Shown: positions 52,826-62,337 of the stretch, piece by piece
How the letters are laid out: each line of letters opens with the position of its first letter
Numbering within the stretch: position 1 is the stretch's first letter
Assembly (NCBI RefSeq): GCF_018139145.2
Contig: NC_059500.1
Location: forward strand, 30,795,437 to 30,859,436
Reading direction: 5' to 3'
Source of the DNA: Gymnogyps californianus
Lineage: Eukaryota > Chordata > Aves > Accipitriformes > Cathartidae
Length of the DNA stretch: 64,000 bases
Made by a program: the position numbers and the translations under genes
Notes under the pieces: model-generated
What the model was told of the DNA's origin: nothing
Seen by the model: the letters and a program-made list of their open reading frames with translations, nothing else
The model's database searches: none

Positions 52826-55800
52826 ATAGTGAAAAGCATAAGTTTCTCTTCTCAAGATCCAGTTCCAGCAGCTTTACACTGGCTTCCAGTTACCACCTTA
52901 GAAGATTCAAATCATCTTTTATAAGCTTGGAGTCTTTTCTTTTTTTGCATAAGAGAAAGGCTTTTGAACGAGCTTGATACTCTTTTTTTCTCCTTTGATC
53001 TGTCTAATCACATGAATTAATTGACTGTTAAAAATTGTAAAATTCAAATCTCTTTCAGGAATTCCATAGAAATACTGAACTATGTCACGAATCATGCTTA
53101 AGATCATAGCTTCATATACTCCCCCCAGTGCCATGTGACTACCAACCCAGTATTGATTTCCTTTCATCTCAAAAACTGAAGCGATATTCATTGCCAAAAT
53201 AAAAAGCTGTCTGAGTTATGAGAATGCACTGCCAGCAAGTTCCAGGATGAAGCACAGATATAAAAAAGAAAAAGTGGGGGAAGGGGTAGTGAAAGCATGT
53301 GTGAAAAAGCTGAATATAATCTGCAAGAAGATATATATTAAAATAAGGCTTTCATAATGAAACAATACAGGAGCAAAGGTAATAGATGGATGCCACAATA
53401 CCACCAATCTTGTCCAGAGCTGGATGGACCTTGCCTCTAGTTTAACTTAGAGCAGCCCTGAGTGGCGTCCAGCCATGTCCCACTGGATTTGTTCCTGCCC
53501 ATTTTTCCCCAGCTAAAACCTTTCCTTTTGTCTCAGTGACTAACACTCTACTGGGGATGGGGGAGGGGGATGGGAGACAGGATGAGACAGGACAGGGTGT
53601 AAATAAGCAGACATTACATTGCCCAAAAATAATACATAGGTATTTCTCCCTTGCTGCTTTCAAGAGCTCTCTAATTGCCAAACAACGGTCATGGTCAGGC
53701 TCTTGAGTTTAATGTGTACCTCCTACTGAGTCTAGTACTTCATATAACATTTTAATGTGAAAGATCAAGATGTGATTCACAGTGCTCACTCTCCAGGGAA
53801 CTGGGCTTCCTTCAGTATAAATAGTAAAGGTAGCCAGTGTACCTACATAAAGCAATCCACAAAAAGGCAGTGCCTGCTCCTCTCCGTGGTCCACCTGGGG
53901 AACAAGAGGGCAGAAGCCCTTGCAGGAGGCTTACTCTAAAACCACCTACCCGTCTCCAAAGTTACACACTGTGACTCAGTGCTTCGTTGATTTGATGTGG
54001 CCTGAACATGACCTGAAGCACACAGACTCCGGTGCTTAACTTAGTACCTTGTAACAAAAAAGACATCTTTGGGTCCAAACAGATCTGAATTCCTCAAAGA
54101 AAACAATTCTCTTCCCTCAGTCAGAGAAAGCCTTTTCTCCTAACACCACCCCATCCTAGGTGAAGCAGACTTTTTCCTTTCAGAAGTCTTTCATCACCTG
54201 CTGTGGTATCCTCTAGGGCTGTCTGCCCTTTACTGACAGAGAGCCAGAGTGGTCTCTGCCCAGGTACTGTCTGCAGTAGATTGGCATCACATGTGCTCTC
54301 CCTGAACCAGCTGCCTCATTGCATTGCTATTGATTCTGAGTTGGATTTCTGCAGCAAATCTATTGCATTTCCATTAGCAAGACTGCAAATGATGAAAATG
54401 CTCATTTATATCATTCCAGCTCTACATCACAATCAACCTGCTACTTAGCCTCCAGCAAGCCAAATTCTGCCTTCTCATCTGATGCTGAGAAAGTTCCCCA
54501 AGGTTTCTCTGCACCCAGAAATTAGGCACTGCAAATCTGAGGTGGGCTGCTGTGTGCTTTATTTGCAGTTCATGAATTGGAAATAAAACATTTCACTTCT
54601 AAGTACAATAGATACTGAAGAAGGATAATTTCAGTCTCCTGCAGTGGAAATCCAAACCCTGGGTTTTGTTATGATGTCATCAATTATTAATCAGTTTTGC
54701 TTAGAAACTTATGATGCAGTACAGTCCCAGATGTAATTTTTAATAAAGAAACAATGGCCATATACTCCAGATACCTATTATATTTTCTATACTCACATAT
54801 GCATATGTATATAAATGAGGAGCGAGATCATGCAGAAGTTCCATGTAGCATGAATACATGACTTATTCTCAGTGAAGTTTACAAAGTAAAAGAAGCTTTT
54901 AAAAATAAATACAAGTGCAGACTACTTCTTTGCACTGACAAATTCAGACTGTTATTAAGAGAAAATACTTCAGGAAATACTGCTTTTTCTTCATCATGTT
55001 CTGCTCTTGATGCATGGTGCATGAAAGAAAAACCGCACCCATGAGGTAGTTTTGAAAGCCATGAATTTGGGATGCTTGTCCAAGAGAAAGTAATGCAGGA
55101 CCAATCAGTTCAGTCCCCTGCATGTTAAATAGAAGAAGTGTTTCTATGCAAGCAATGAATGTTAAAAAAGGGGATGGTAGAGATGCAAAACCAAACAAAA
55201 CGATAAATTTGTCTGAACAAACTCTACGCATGTTGAGGGCATTTTAAAGGCAGTATGACTAACTGGGCTGGAAGTCTCAGTTATCACTTTAGAAGGCTTA
55301 ATGGATCTGAACTCCCCCAAAATTGCCGCGTCTTATGCATCTCACCCCATCAGTCCCAATCCCACTTTACTCTGAGTGTTCCTGCCACAAGTATATACAT
55401 CTCTAAACCACCATGACCTTTGGGACAGCAGGGAAAGAAATATTTCAGGGAAATACAGACTGGCTGGCTCAGTACAGTGGCACTTGCTTTATTGCTGCTT
55501 GTTAACGGAGGCCCAGCTGTGTCTCCAGGGCCTACTGAGATCAGCATCTCTTTATTACACTGTTGAGTTAGGCTCAGAACTTGTCTGGTATCTTAACCGT
55601 GATTAATTATAACTTCCCTGCGACAAGACATTGTTAATTCACAGGACACATCAAAGAAAAGTCATGGCTTTCAAAACGAGTCTTCATATTGTGTAGCAGA
55701 CATTTAACTTAGAAACTGAATTGCAAGGTTAGTCTCCCTATACACTCATTGGAGAAAGAGAGTTACTCCTGCTAGAGTCACACTGGGAATCGCCTGGGGG

Positions 55801-56831
55801 AGGTCTCTTCCTTTATGCTGAATAGGAAGCTGAAGGCTGCCTAGCTTCCTAATGTAGGCACTTAAGTCAGGTGCCTGAAGCTAATCAACATCAATGCTGT
55901 ATCAGAAATGGAGCAACATCTGCTTTAAGGTGCTCTCCTCCTGCATCTTCAAGCTTTGGGGAAAAAGCAATCTCCCTTGTGGTGCTCCCCTCCATAATAA
56001 CAGTGAGCATAGAAAAGGCTGGTATATAGCCTGTGCTGTATCATCTGTTCTCCCCTCCTGTGAGTACAGTCCCCTGCGGCTCTCCGAGACATTCCTAACC
56101 TTGACACTTTCAGAGGCTGCCAGGCATGGACTCAACCCTATGGCATTGTGATGGGGATTTGAACTGCAGAGCATGGGTCAGAATTAGACTGTTTCAAGAA
56201 AAAGAACAAAGACCGTGTGAAGCTGCTACAAACAAACCCTCGCTGTCCATAAATTGAAGCCTTCAGCTGGGCTGCAGCACCTATAACTGGAGGGAAAGGC
56301 TCCCTCCAGCCTGCCACAGAGGTAAAATACAGACTTTCACAAATCACTGTGTACAGGAGAAAGGACATCAAATGCAGAGCTGAGAAAGTACAAGCAGAGG
56401 TGAAAGAGGCAGAGAGAAATTGCAAGGAATATTTACAGTATGATACCAAAACAAGGGACAGGCTAGTTTTCTTTCCATTTTTCCCATCCCTAGCTCTAAA
56501 AAGACACAAGTTCAGCCATTGTGCCTGGATAACTTTGGAGGGGAGCTGAGACCATTTACTAGGTAAACACCCACTACCAGTCCTCAGAGGCACTCTTAAC
56601 ACTTTTTCCACTGAGGATGAGAAAGCAGCAGCCTTTGCTGATGCTGGCCCAGCACACCTGAAGTGGCAGCAGAGATCAGAAACATGAGAAGGGAGCAGTC
56701 CCAGTCAGGGGAGGTTTACAGCAGTACACAGCTCTTTCTGCGCTTTGCTACGTTTTCCAGGTGAGGGCTAGCACCGGTGAGGTAGGAGGGAGCCCTGCCT
56801 GCCCAGAGGGTCATGCACAGGTCCGGTGCTG

Positions 56832-56855
56832 CACCCACCCACCCACCCACCCACC
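56832..56855 (+). repeat. (CCCA)n microsatellite, about 6 units
   Basis: About six near-perfect CCCA units lie within a GC-rich segment (56760-57320). Confidence 0.9.
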
Positions 56856-58762
56856 TCTGTGTGTTACGGCCAGCAGAACTTGGTGGGCACAGAGGCAAGG
56901 AGATGAAGACATGCCTGTTGGTCATCTGCTGGCCACCAGCGTGGCACGAGGCGTGGGGCTGGCCTGTCAGCGCATGGCACCTGAGGTGGCCGGGGAAGCC
57001 AAAAGCGGAAAGGACACAGAGGCAGCGCAGATGTACCGCTGGGGAGGTGCATCCTCTGGACCCTGCTCTCTGCCGGGCCTTTTGCTCTGCTCACAGGGAA
57101 ATCCACTCCAGCAAAGTCCTTGTGCTGTGGTCTATATCCTGCCCTGCCTCTTCTGTGCCCCATGGCACCTCACCAAGTCAGGAGAGTTGTGATCCCAAAT
57201 CCAAGGGCTCGGGCACCTCCGCTTTGGGGCAGAGCCAAAACGCAGGAGTGGTGCACTGCTTTGGCAGAGCTGCCACCCAGAAAGGCAACCCCACACGGAC
57301 CTTGGCAGGTGGCTTGGGGGGAAATATGTTTAAATGGAAAGAGAAGGCAGTGGGAAGACCTGTAAAGAGAGGAGTGGTTTGTTTGCAGGTGAATAGACCC
57401 TGTTATTACAGAAACACAATTTTGACAGTACTACAGAGCTGTGTCTATTACCAGCCTTGGTAAAGGTTGGAATTGTATTTAAAGGTGATGATGTAGGAAG
57501 AAGTAAAATTTAGCTCCTGAACTGTGTTAGCACTTTTACAATCTGCATGTCTTCTCAGAGGGAGGGAGATTGTAGGTTAGTGCGTACTATTATATGCCAC
57601 TTGTAATGAAATCTTCTCTTGTGTAATTATGCTAAGATTGATACCCTCCCTAAATATGGGAATGCTTTAAAACATTCACCTCTCCTTTCTGTTTCAGCAA
57701 AGGAGAAATGATATTACAATATAAAATGTAAACCAAACAGAAAGGAAGAGATTATTTCTGTATTGATAAAGGGCAAAGTATAATAATAAGCGAGACCAGT
57801 CTTGAATCTAATGCACCAGACACAATTACTAGGATTGTCTCTCTTCTGCTTTCTCTCCCAGGCTCCAGGAGAAAGAAGAATCAATTAGCTCTCTGCAGAC
57901 TATGACCTTGAAGGATACAGCTTTAAGGGGAATATGCTGAGTAAGACAGAAAAGAGAGGAGACGAAGAGAAAAGGATTTGGAAACTCATGGAAGGTCTTG
58001 GTTCAGAAACAATACATCAGCCACAGAATATGAGATGTGTCAGTTCGTTTTTATTTCTGCACTGGAAAAAAAAATTATCAGCACAAAAGGGGCTTTCTGG
58101 GAACAAGTTACCTCACTCTGCCTGAAATGGAAAAAAGGACACTGAGAGGCAAAAGAAGGGACAATCCAATTTGCAGATGCTACTTTCCAAGCCATCTCTC
58201 TGAGAATTTTATAGCTGTCAAAGGCATTCATAAAAAAAAAGTTATCACTGATGCAATCTGTCAACCTCTCCAACAAATCTTGCTCTACATAAAACACAGT
58301 GATGTGTTTGAAATGCAGCTGTTTCAAAAACCCCAAGACAGTGCTCTTAGAGCTGTCCAAAAAGTTCTTTTCATGCCTTTTTGAATTCTTAGGCAGATCT
58401 TCTGCAGTGTACCTTTCCAGCTATATTTTCTTATTTTTCTTTGCAGGGAATTGCAGCCCCTTGCCATGGCCAGAATTACGTGCCACAGTTAGAATAAATA
58501 CTGTCTACACAACCTTCTCACTCAGAGCAACCCAAACTTGACCTGCTGCCAGTTCTCCCTCTCCTTTCGGTCTGTATCTATCTGCAAGTCTATGATGCCT
58601 TAAAACACATATATCTTAAGAAAATTAGGGCAACAGTAAAAAAACCAACTCAACCCAATCACCTAATTTCTGGACAACCATTTACTTCGCAGATGTGAGC
58701 AGATCTGAATGCAGATAATGGCTTTTTGTCAGTGATTGCTCCAAAGAATCAAAGCATCACTT

Positions 58763-58796
58763 CCCGCCCCCCCTGCCCCCCCCGCTCCCCCCTGCC
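58763..58796 (-). other. Intronic G-quadruplex candidate
   Basis: The plus strand has C runs of 3, 7, 8 and 6-7 separated by 1-3 bases. The NRG1 pre-mRNA would therefore carry G runs with loops of 3, 2 and 1, a very strong quadruplex motif. It lies about 1.8 kb into the intron that follows the type III exon. Confidence 0.8.
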
Positions 58797-60520
58797 TTCG
58801 TTTACTTCAGAGATGAAGTTAGCATGTTATTGATAAAGGCTTGCCTCACATGTGGAAATTCATGAGGATGAGGGTTGTCCTGGCATAACTAGCTTTTCGT
58901 TGCTTCTCCCTCTCGCACAAAAGAGGCCATTTTGACTGGATGGTGGTCCCTGGTCACTTTATGAAGTAAAAAGTACTGTCATATCTTTAATGTCACTTAT
59001 GGTATTTGCACTACAAAAAAAGATTTTCTGCATCAGCAATAAAAAAAAAAAATCACTCAGTATAGTTTTATATAACTGCAGAGGTGGTTAAGTGTCCCAA
59101 TAATTCAAGTAATGTCTTACCTACCACAGACAAAGCCCCCTGTCATTTAGCTGCACAGCAATATTTCCCTATTAGACTGTTTCCATCAGACAAATTACTT
59201 TTAATCAGAAGGCTGGTTGTCACCCATTATCTAAGTAAAAGGCAGCAGGGCTTCTACAGGAATACCTAAAATTTTCTTTCAGTGATTCTGGAATTGCTAT
59301 TTCAGGACTGACTTTCAGCTGAAAGGACCTCCACTGAAATCACTGTAGTTAAGCTAATTTTCACTGTCAAAGTGGTTGGCAGAAAATGTTATATCTAATC
59401 CAATTGCCACATATCTGTACTGAGTCCAGTCCTGGTGGGGCTAAATGTAGTAGCGAACTTCTGGTGACTTCAGGGCTCCAGGGTGAGGTCCAGTATGTAC
59501 CACCTACAAGGTGGCCATCCTGCGGCACTACAGGAAAGGCACGAGGGAGAATAAATGAGATGGGGTCCTGCAAGACAATTTGCAAGGAACACAGTTGCTC
59601 ATTCTGATCACTGCAGCTTTCCAAAGGAAACCTCAGCCCTGTGCTCTCGGAACAACGGCACGCTGCCTTCTCTTTTACTAGAGTTGCACAATTTTACACA
59701 GCTCAGGAATTGGTGGCTTGATCTGCTCCAGATTTGATGGAGCAGATGATTTGATGGAGTTAAAATGATGAATGTCAAAGAAATTACACTTCAGCAATGT
59801 GTGTATTTCGATGCTTTATGATTGTTACTGAGAAAATAATCCAAGTACCCTAGATATTTTTTGCTTTAAGGATGAGCAAGGACTAATTTGGAAACTGACC
59901 CCTTCTGCATCAGCAAGAATGCTTTCCTGAAACGCCCCACAAAAGTCAATGAGGCAATGTCTGAGAAACAGGTTCAACAAGAATCAGCTCCTAGAGGAGG
60001 GCAAAGATGCAGAGAAATGCGTGTTATGCTCTTAAGAGAAAGGGAAATATCATAAGCTAACTGCTAAATTAATAATTCCCAGTCTCTAACTGCTTCAAAT
60101 ACGCTGTCGCTCTTTCCCACTGTTCTCCCTGAGTTTTTCAGGAGGATGACAGGGATGTTTGCCAGCAACAGACTTCAGGAAGGAGGTAGCAGAAGTGCTC
60201 TGCAGGCAAGGTAAAGAAAATGAACACACATGGAAGATTTTATAAGAAAAATATGCTGATAGACCATGTGGAATAGCTATCAGATAAACCCTTGAAGTAA
60301 ATCACGTACTTCCCTACAAGTGGATGCAGAGAAAAGGGTGGTACCAGTGCTTTACAAAGGTCCCAAATGAAGCCCTCTTCCTTGCCACACACACCTCAGA
60401 ACTAAGTTCAGAGGCCCCTAGGTGCTCTCCTCAGACGGTAACTCATGCTATACCCACCTTAGCACATTTAAGCTTTGCATGCCAATCACATGTCCTCCCT
60501 GAGGACAGTTAAGTGCCCCC
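58797..60520. other. Proximal intron next to the type III exon
   Basis: An A12 run (59041-59052) and a short internal duplication of GATTTGATGGAG near 59732-59757 are the only repeats. No exon is recognised. Being the first 2 kb of the intron, it could carry enhancers of the type III promoter, but nothing in the sequence proves this. Confidence 0.5.
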
Positions 60521-60542
60521 TTTTTTTTTTTTTTTTTTTTTT
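60521..60542 (+). repeat. T22 homopolymer just inside the intron
   Basis: C5 is followed by T22, so the sense transcript reads A22 then G5. It begins about 43 nt after the type III splice donor. It is one of the two longest homopolymers in the window, with T21 at 30252-30272. I see no flanking target-site duplication or adjoining retroelement body, so a poly(A) tail of a retrocopy is not supported. Confidence 0.95.
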
Positions 60543-60578
60543 GTGTGGAAGGGAAAAACAAAGAAACACATAGCTTCT

Positions 60579-60588
60579 ACTTACAAAG
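60579..60588 (-). other. NRG1: Splice donor of the NRG1 type III exon
   Basis: On the minus strand the exon ends CTTT and the intron begins GTAAGT, with the GT at 60584-60583, a near-perfect U1 match. The break falls after the first base of a codon (phase 1). That fits the known junction, where the next exon completes a serine codon before the EGF-like domain. Confidence 0.92.
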
Positions 60589-61212
60589 TTTTGGAGCAGT
60601 TTGGAGATTGGTTTCTGTTGCTTGTGCCTGAGACGCTGTGGTAGGCTCCAGGGCGGGTGGTGACAGCGAAGGTGCAGCAGAGGACAACAACCCAACATCT
60701 AGGATGCGGTTATACAGAGAAGGCTGGAGGAACGGTTTGGAGGGCACGAGCGAGCTGTCACTTTGCACTGTCACTTCAGCCTTGCTCTTAGGGCTAGGTA
60801 CGGGGAAGGGTGAGGCATACACCTCCGAAGGCACCCAGGCAGACAGAGCTGTAGGATCCACAGCGCTCTTTGGGTCTTGTCCTATCCTCCCAGGGTCAAG
60901 GTGGGTAGGAGAGTCATACTCAAAAATCTTGTCCACAAATACCCACTTGAGGCCAGCAATGCAGAGGCAAAGGCTGAGCAGGCAAGCCAGGATAGGGGCG
61001 ATGCAGATCTTTTCAGAGTTGAGGCAGCCCTTCAGTCGCTCTGCCTCCAGGCACACACAGCAGGTCGCGGCAAGGCCTGCTATCCCCTGGACCCTCCTGT
61101 CCTCTCTTTGGGTCCCCGGCATGTTCTCCTCAGCCGGGAGCCCGTTGAGGGACGCATCAGGGCTCAGCTGAGCTGAGGGGCTGGGGAAAGTGTCGGCAGC
61201 TACTTCAGACAT
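60585..61212 (-). CDS. NRG1: Neuregulin 1 type III (SMDF/CRD-NRG) first coding exon, partial gene
   Basis: This exon encodes residues 1-209 of type III neuregulin 1, a membrane-tethered ErbB3/ErbB4 ligand that axons use to drive Schwann-cell survival and myelination. Residues 1-50 are a Ser/Pro/acidic cytoplasmic N-terminus. A cysteine-rich domain has Cys at 51, 52, 54, 63, 70, 77, 82 and 84, and overlaps a hydrophobic membrane segment at about 69-93. The juxtamembrane block KWVFVDKIFEYDSPTHLDPG (89-108) is the family signature. Residues 109-195 are a diverged Ser/Pro linker, and 198-209 is the conserved stalk ending TNLQTAPKL. The EGF domain lies in a later exon outside the window. The start is the ATG at 61212 (A at -3); an in-frame TGA lies four codons upstream (61224-61222). 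The mammalian protein, as I recall it, begins seven residues earlier, so that start is absent here. The open frame runs two codons and a stop past the donor; those are intronic. The gene identity is nearly certain. Confidence 0.96.
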
Positions 61213-61490
61213 GTTTAAGCATCAGCTCTCAAACAGCTCACCTCCAAAAGGCCTTAACTCTATCACAGTCCATTACTGTGAGACACAGACAAAAAGAGAT
61301 GGTAGTAATAGTCACAGTGCTCTGCAAAAATCACAGAGTGGGAGTCAACAAAAGGTCCGAGCTCAGCAACATCATCCAAACTGGGAGAGCAGTAATGCAC
61401 AGGAAAAATGAGACACCCCCCCCGTCCTCCCCCTGCCCCCGAGCCCTCTGTCTCTCTCTCTGCCTCTCTGAAGCAAGAGTAGCTTCACAA
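61213..61490 (-). other. NRG1: Candidate 5' leader of the type III transcript
   Basis: If transcription starts about 30 bp past the TATA box, the leader is roughly 280 nt. It contains at least three ATG-initiated short frames. One starts at 61375 (tandem ATGs, stop ending 61331). A second is 11 codons from 61273 to a TGA ending 61238, with G at -3 and +4, a strong Kozak context. The third is five codons from 61222 to a TGA ending 61205 and overlaps the main start. It also holds a G-rich tract on the sense strand and a possible splice acceptor (AG at 61277-61276). The transcription start site is inferred, not seen. Confidence 0.5.
61416..61446 (-). other. Candidate G-quadruplex in the type III leader
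   Basis: On the sense strand there are G runs of 3, 5, 5 and 8, with spacers of 3, 2 and 5 bases (the last contains another GG). This satisfies the standard quadruplex motif. If transcription starts near 61490, the tract would sit about 45-75 nt into the mRNA leader, where such structures can hinder ribosome scanning. Confidence 0.5.
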
Positions 61491-61516
61491 TTACTGAGCT
61501 CCTGTTTGCTGGCCAC

Positions 61517-61523
61517 TTTTATA
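61517..61523 (-). promoter_or_regulatory. TATA box candidate (TATAAAA)
   Basis: TATAAAA reads on the minus strand about 305 bp upstream of the NRG1 type III ATG. The sequence about 30 bp downstream (near 61490) contains an initiator-like TCAGTA. An inverted CCAAT box lies about 155 bp further upstream. The arrangement is that of a conventional core promoter, but no transcript data are visible here. Confidence 0.45.
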
Positions 61524-61558
61524 ATTCCTTAAACGCCTCTCAAGCAATTCCAGCTCTT

Positions 61559-61708
61559 CTGCAGGAGGGAAGAAACATCCCCCCAAAAGCAAGCACAACA
61601 AAACAAAACGGGGGAAGGAGGGTGACGAGAGAAAGAAAACCACGAACACCGAACAAATTGACCGGATTAAGTGAACCAATAGCCCAGAGCGAAAGGCAAG
61701 ACTCTCAC
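61559..61708 (-). other. Possible 150-nt leader intron
   Basis: The donor is CAAG|GTGAGAG at 61709/61708. The acceptor is TTTCTTCCCTCCTGCAG (AG at 61560-61559), which has a strong polypyrimidine tract. Together they would define a 150-nt intron upstream of the coding exon. A second acceptor, TTTTTGTCTGTGTCTCACAG (AG at 61277-61276), could be used instead and would give a 432-nt intron and a shorter leader. Both are sequence matches only. A leader starting at the TATA candidate would not include the donor. Confidence 0.3.
61676..61680 (+). promoter_or_regulatory. CCAAT box (inverted relative to NRG1)
   Basis: CCAAT on the plus strand reads CTATTGGTT on the NRG1 sense strand, a good NF-Y core. 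It lies about 155 bp upstream of the TATA candidate, somewhat further than the usual 60-100 bp from a start site. It would lie inside an intron if the upstream leader splice donor at 61708 is used. Confidence 0.4.
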
Positions 61709-61828
61709 CTTGAGCATCTGAGGCTGGTATCTGCTTAGACGAGGAAAACAATTGTCATGCAGTAGAAGGAGCAAAAGCAAAATCTGTAACAACAGCGGCA
61801 GCGGCAGAAGTGACAGTAGCAGCAGCAT
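61709..61828 (-). other. Leucine-rich 40-codon open frame ending at a consensus splice donor
   Basis: An ATG at 61828 opens a frame whose first 23 codons are mostly Leu (15 Leu), with Ser, Pro, Gln and Ile, followed by a polar stretch ending in Met-Leu-Lys at 61709. It resembles a signal peptide. The next bases are GTGAGAG (GT at 61708-61707), giving CAAG|GTGAGAG, a good donor in phase 0. Without splicing, the frame continues 13 codons to a TAA. The underlying DNA is an imperfect CTG/CCG-like triplet repeat, which yields Leu runs by chance, and I recognise no homologue. It may be an upstream ORF, part of an unannotated leader exon, or nothing. Confidence 0.25.
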
Positions 61829-62013
61829 CCTGTCGTGTTACAGCGGCGGCTGAAAGAGGCTGAATCATTACAGAGCAGCAGGTGCTCGCTGTCTGAGCAT
61901 CACTGCAAACAATATCATTACACAGAGGTTTGAAAGGAAGAGCGATGCCAAGACGGTGGTAACTCCCTTTCTCTCCCCTCCCTCTTTGTCCTTCTTGAGC
62001 GCTCATTCACTTT

Positions 62014-62115
62014 CCTCCTTCCCCCCCCCCCCCGCCCCGCTCCCCCAGCCCCTCGCAGCCTGTTTCCCTGATGTACAGACTCGCTCCTTCCTCCCCTACC
62101 CCACCCCCCGCCCTC
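62014..62115 (-). other. G-rich tract with G-quadruplex potential on the sense strand
   Basis: The plus strand is C-rich, with C13 at 62021-62033 followed by C4, C5 and C4 runs, and a second cluster near 62100-62115. Read on the NRG1 sense strand, these give several runs of three or more G with short spacers, meeting the G3+N1-7 pattern. The tract lies between the CpG patch and the start codon, which is typical of GC-rich promoters. Confidence 0.55.
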
Positions 62116-62224
62116 TGCAGGGCTGGTCTGAGGGAAATCAGTACACCCAGCAACGCAGGACTGTCAGTGACTTCCTATTTTATCCAATTAGGAGGAATAA
62201 AGGCCATCAAATCAAAGGGAGGGA

Positions 62225-62337
62225 GCGGGCAGGAGTTGCGCGCCCGCCCGCTCCCTCTCTCCAGCCGGAGCGCGGCCAGAGGCGGCGGCCATCGATGACA
62301 CGGTCCTCCGGCGAGGACCGGGTGTCGGTGGGAGCTC
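62225..62337. promoter_or_regulatory. CpG-dense patch upstream of the type III exon
   Basis: By eye this stretch of about 113 bp contains around 16 CpG dinucleotides, including GCGCGC-type clusters. The surrounding intron is CpG-poor. It lies about 1 kb 5' of the type III start codon. It is short for a full CpG island but is a plausible second promoter for type III, possibly bidirectional. With the pyrimidine-rich tract beside it (61960-62115), it forms the most GC-rich block in the window. Confidence 0.5.

Larger units (their letters stand above)
49180..58762. other. Intron stretch without a recognisable gene
   Basis: It is mixed, with AT-rich parts (49300-49720, 54550-54960) and a GC-rich part (56760-57320) containing the CCCA repeat. 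The inverted repeat at 52797 is the only structured element I could define. A (CA)6 tract is at 51378-51390. Confidence 0.5.
1..60584 (-). other. NRG1: NRG1 intron downstream of the type III exon (partial)
   Basis: Everything left of the type III exon should be intron sequence transcribed right to left. I looked for the EGF-like exon, whose protein would carry the motif CVNGGEC, and did not find it. The intron therefore continues beyond position 1. Introns of tens of kilobases here fit NRG1, one of the largest vertebrate genes. No other recognisable protein exon is present on either strand. The open frames that occur are short, overlap in several frames, and match no family I know. Confidence 0.8.

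Noticed and set aside
56813..57463. A 216-codon ATG open frame on the plus strand
   Set aside because: It lies in a GC-rich segment where other frames on both strands are open too, part of it translates the CCCA repeat, and it shows no domain or family resemblance.
60577..60584. Two extra codons (Cys-Lys) and a stop at the end of the NRG1 open frame
   Set aside because: They lie beyond a strong phase-1 GTAAGT donor at the position where the known gene splices, so they are intronic.
61755..62006. An 83-codon ATG frame on the minus strand upstream of the type III exon
   Set aside because: It has weak start context, an Ala-rich end arising from the same triplet-like DNA as the Leu-rich frame, and no homologue known to me. 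It may be an uORF of a long leader but cannot be called a gene.
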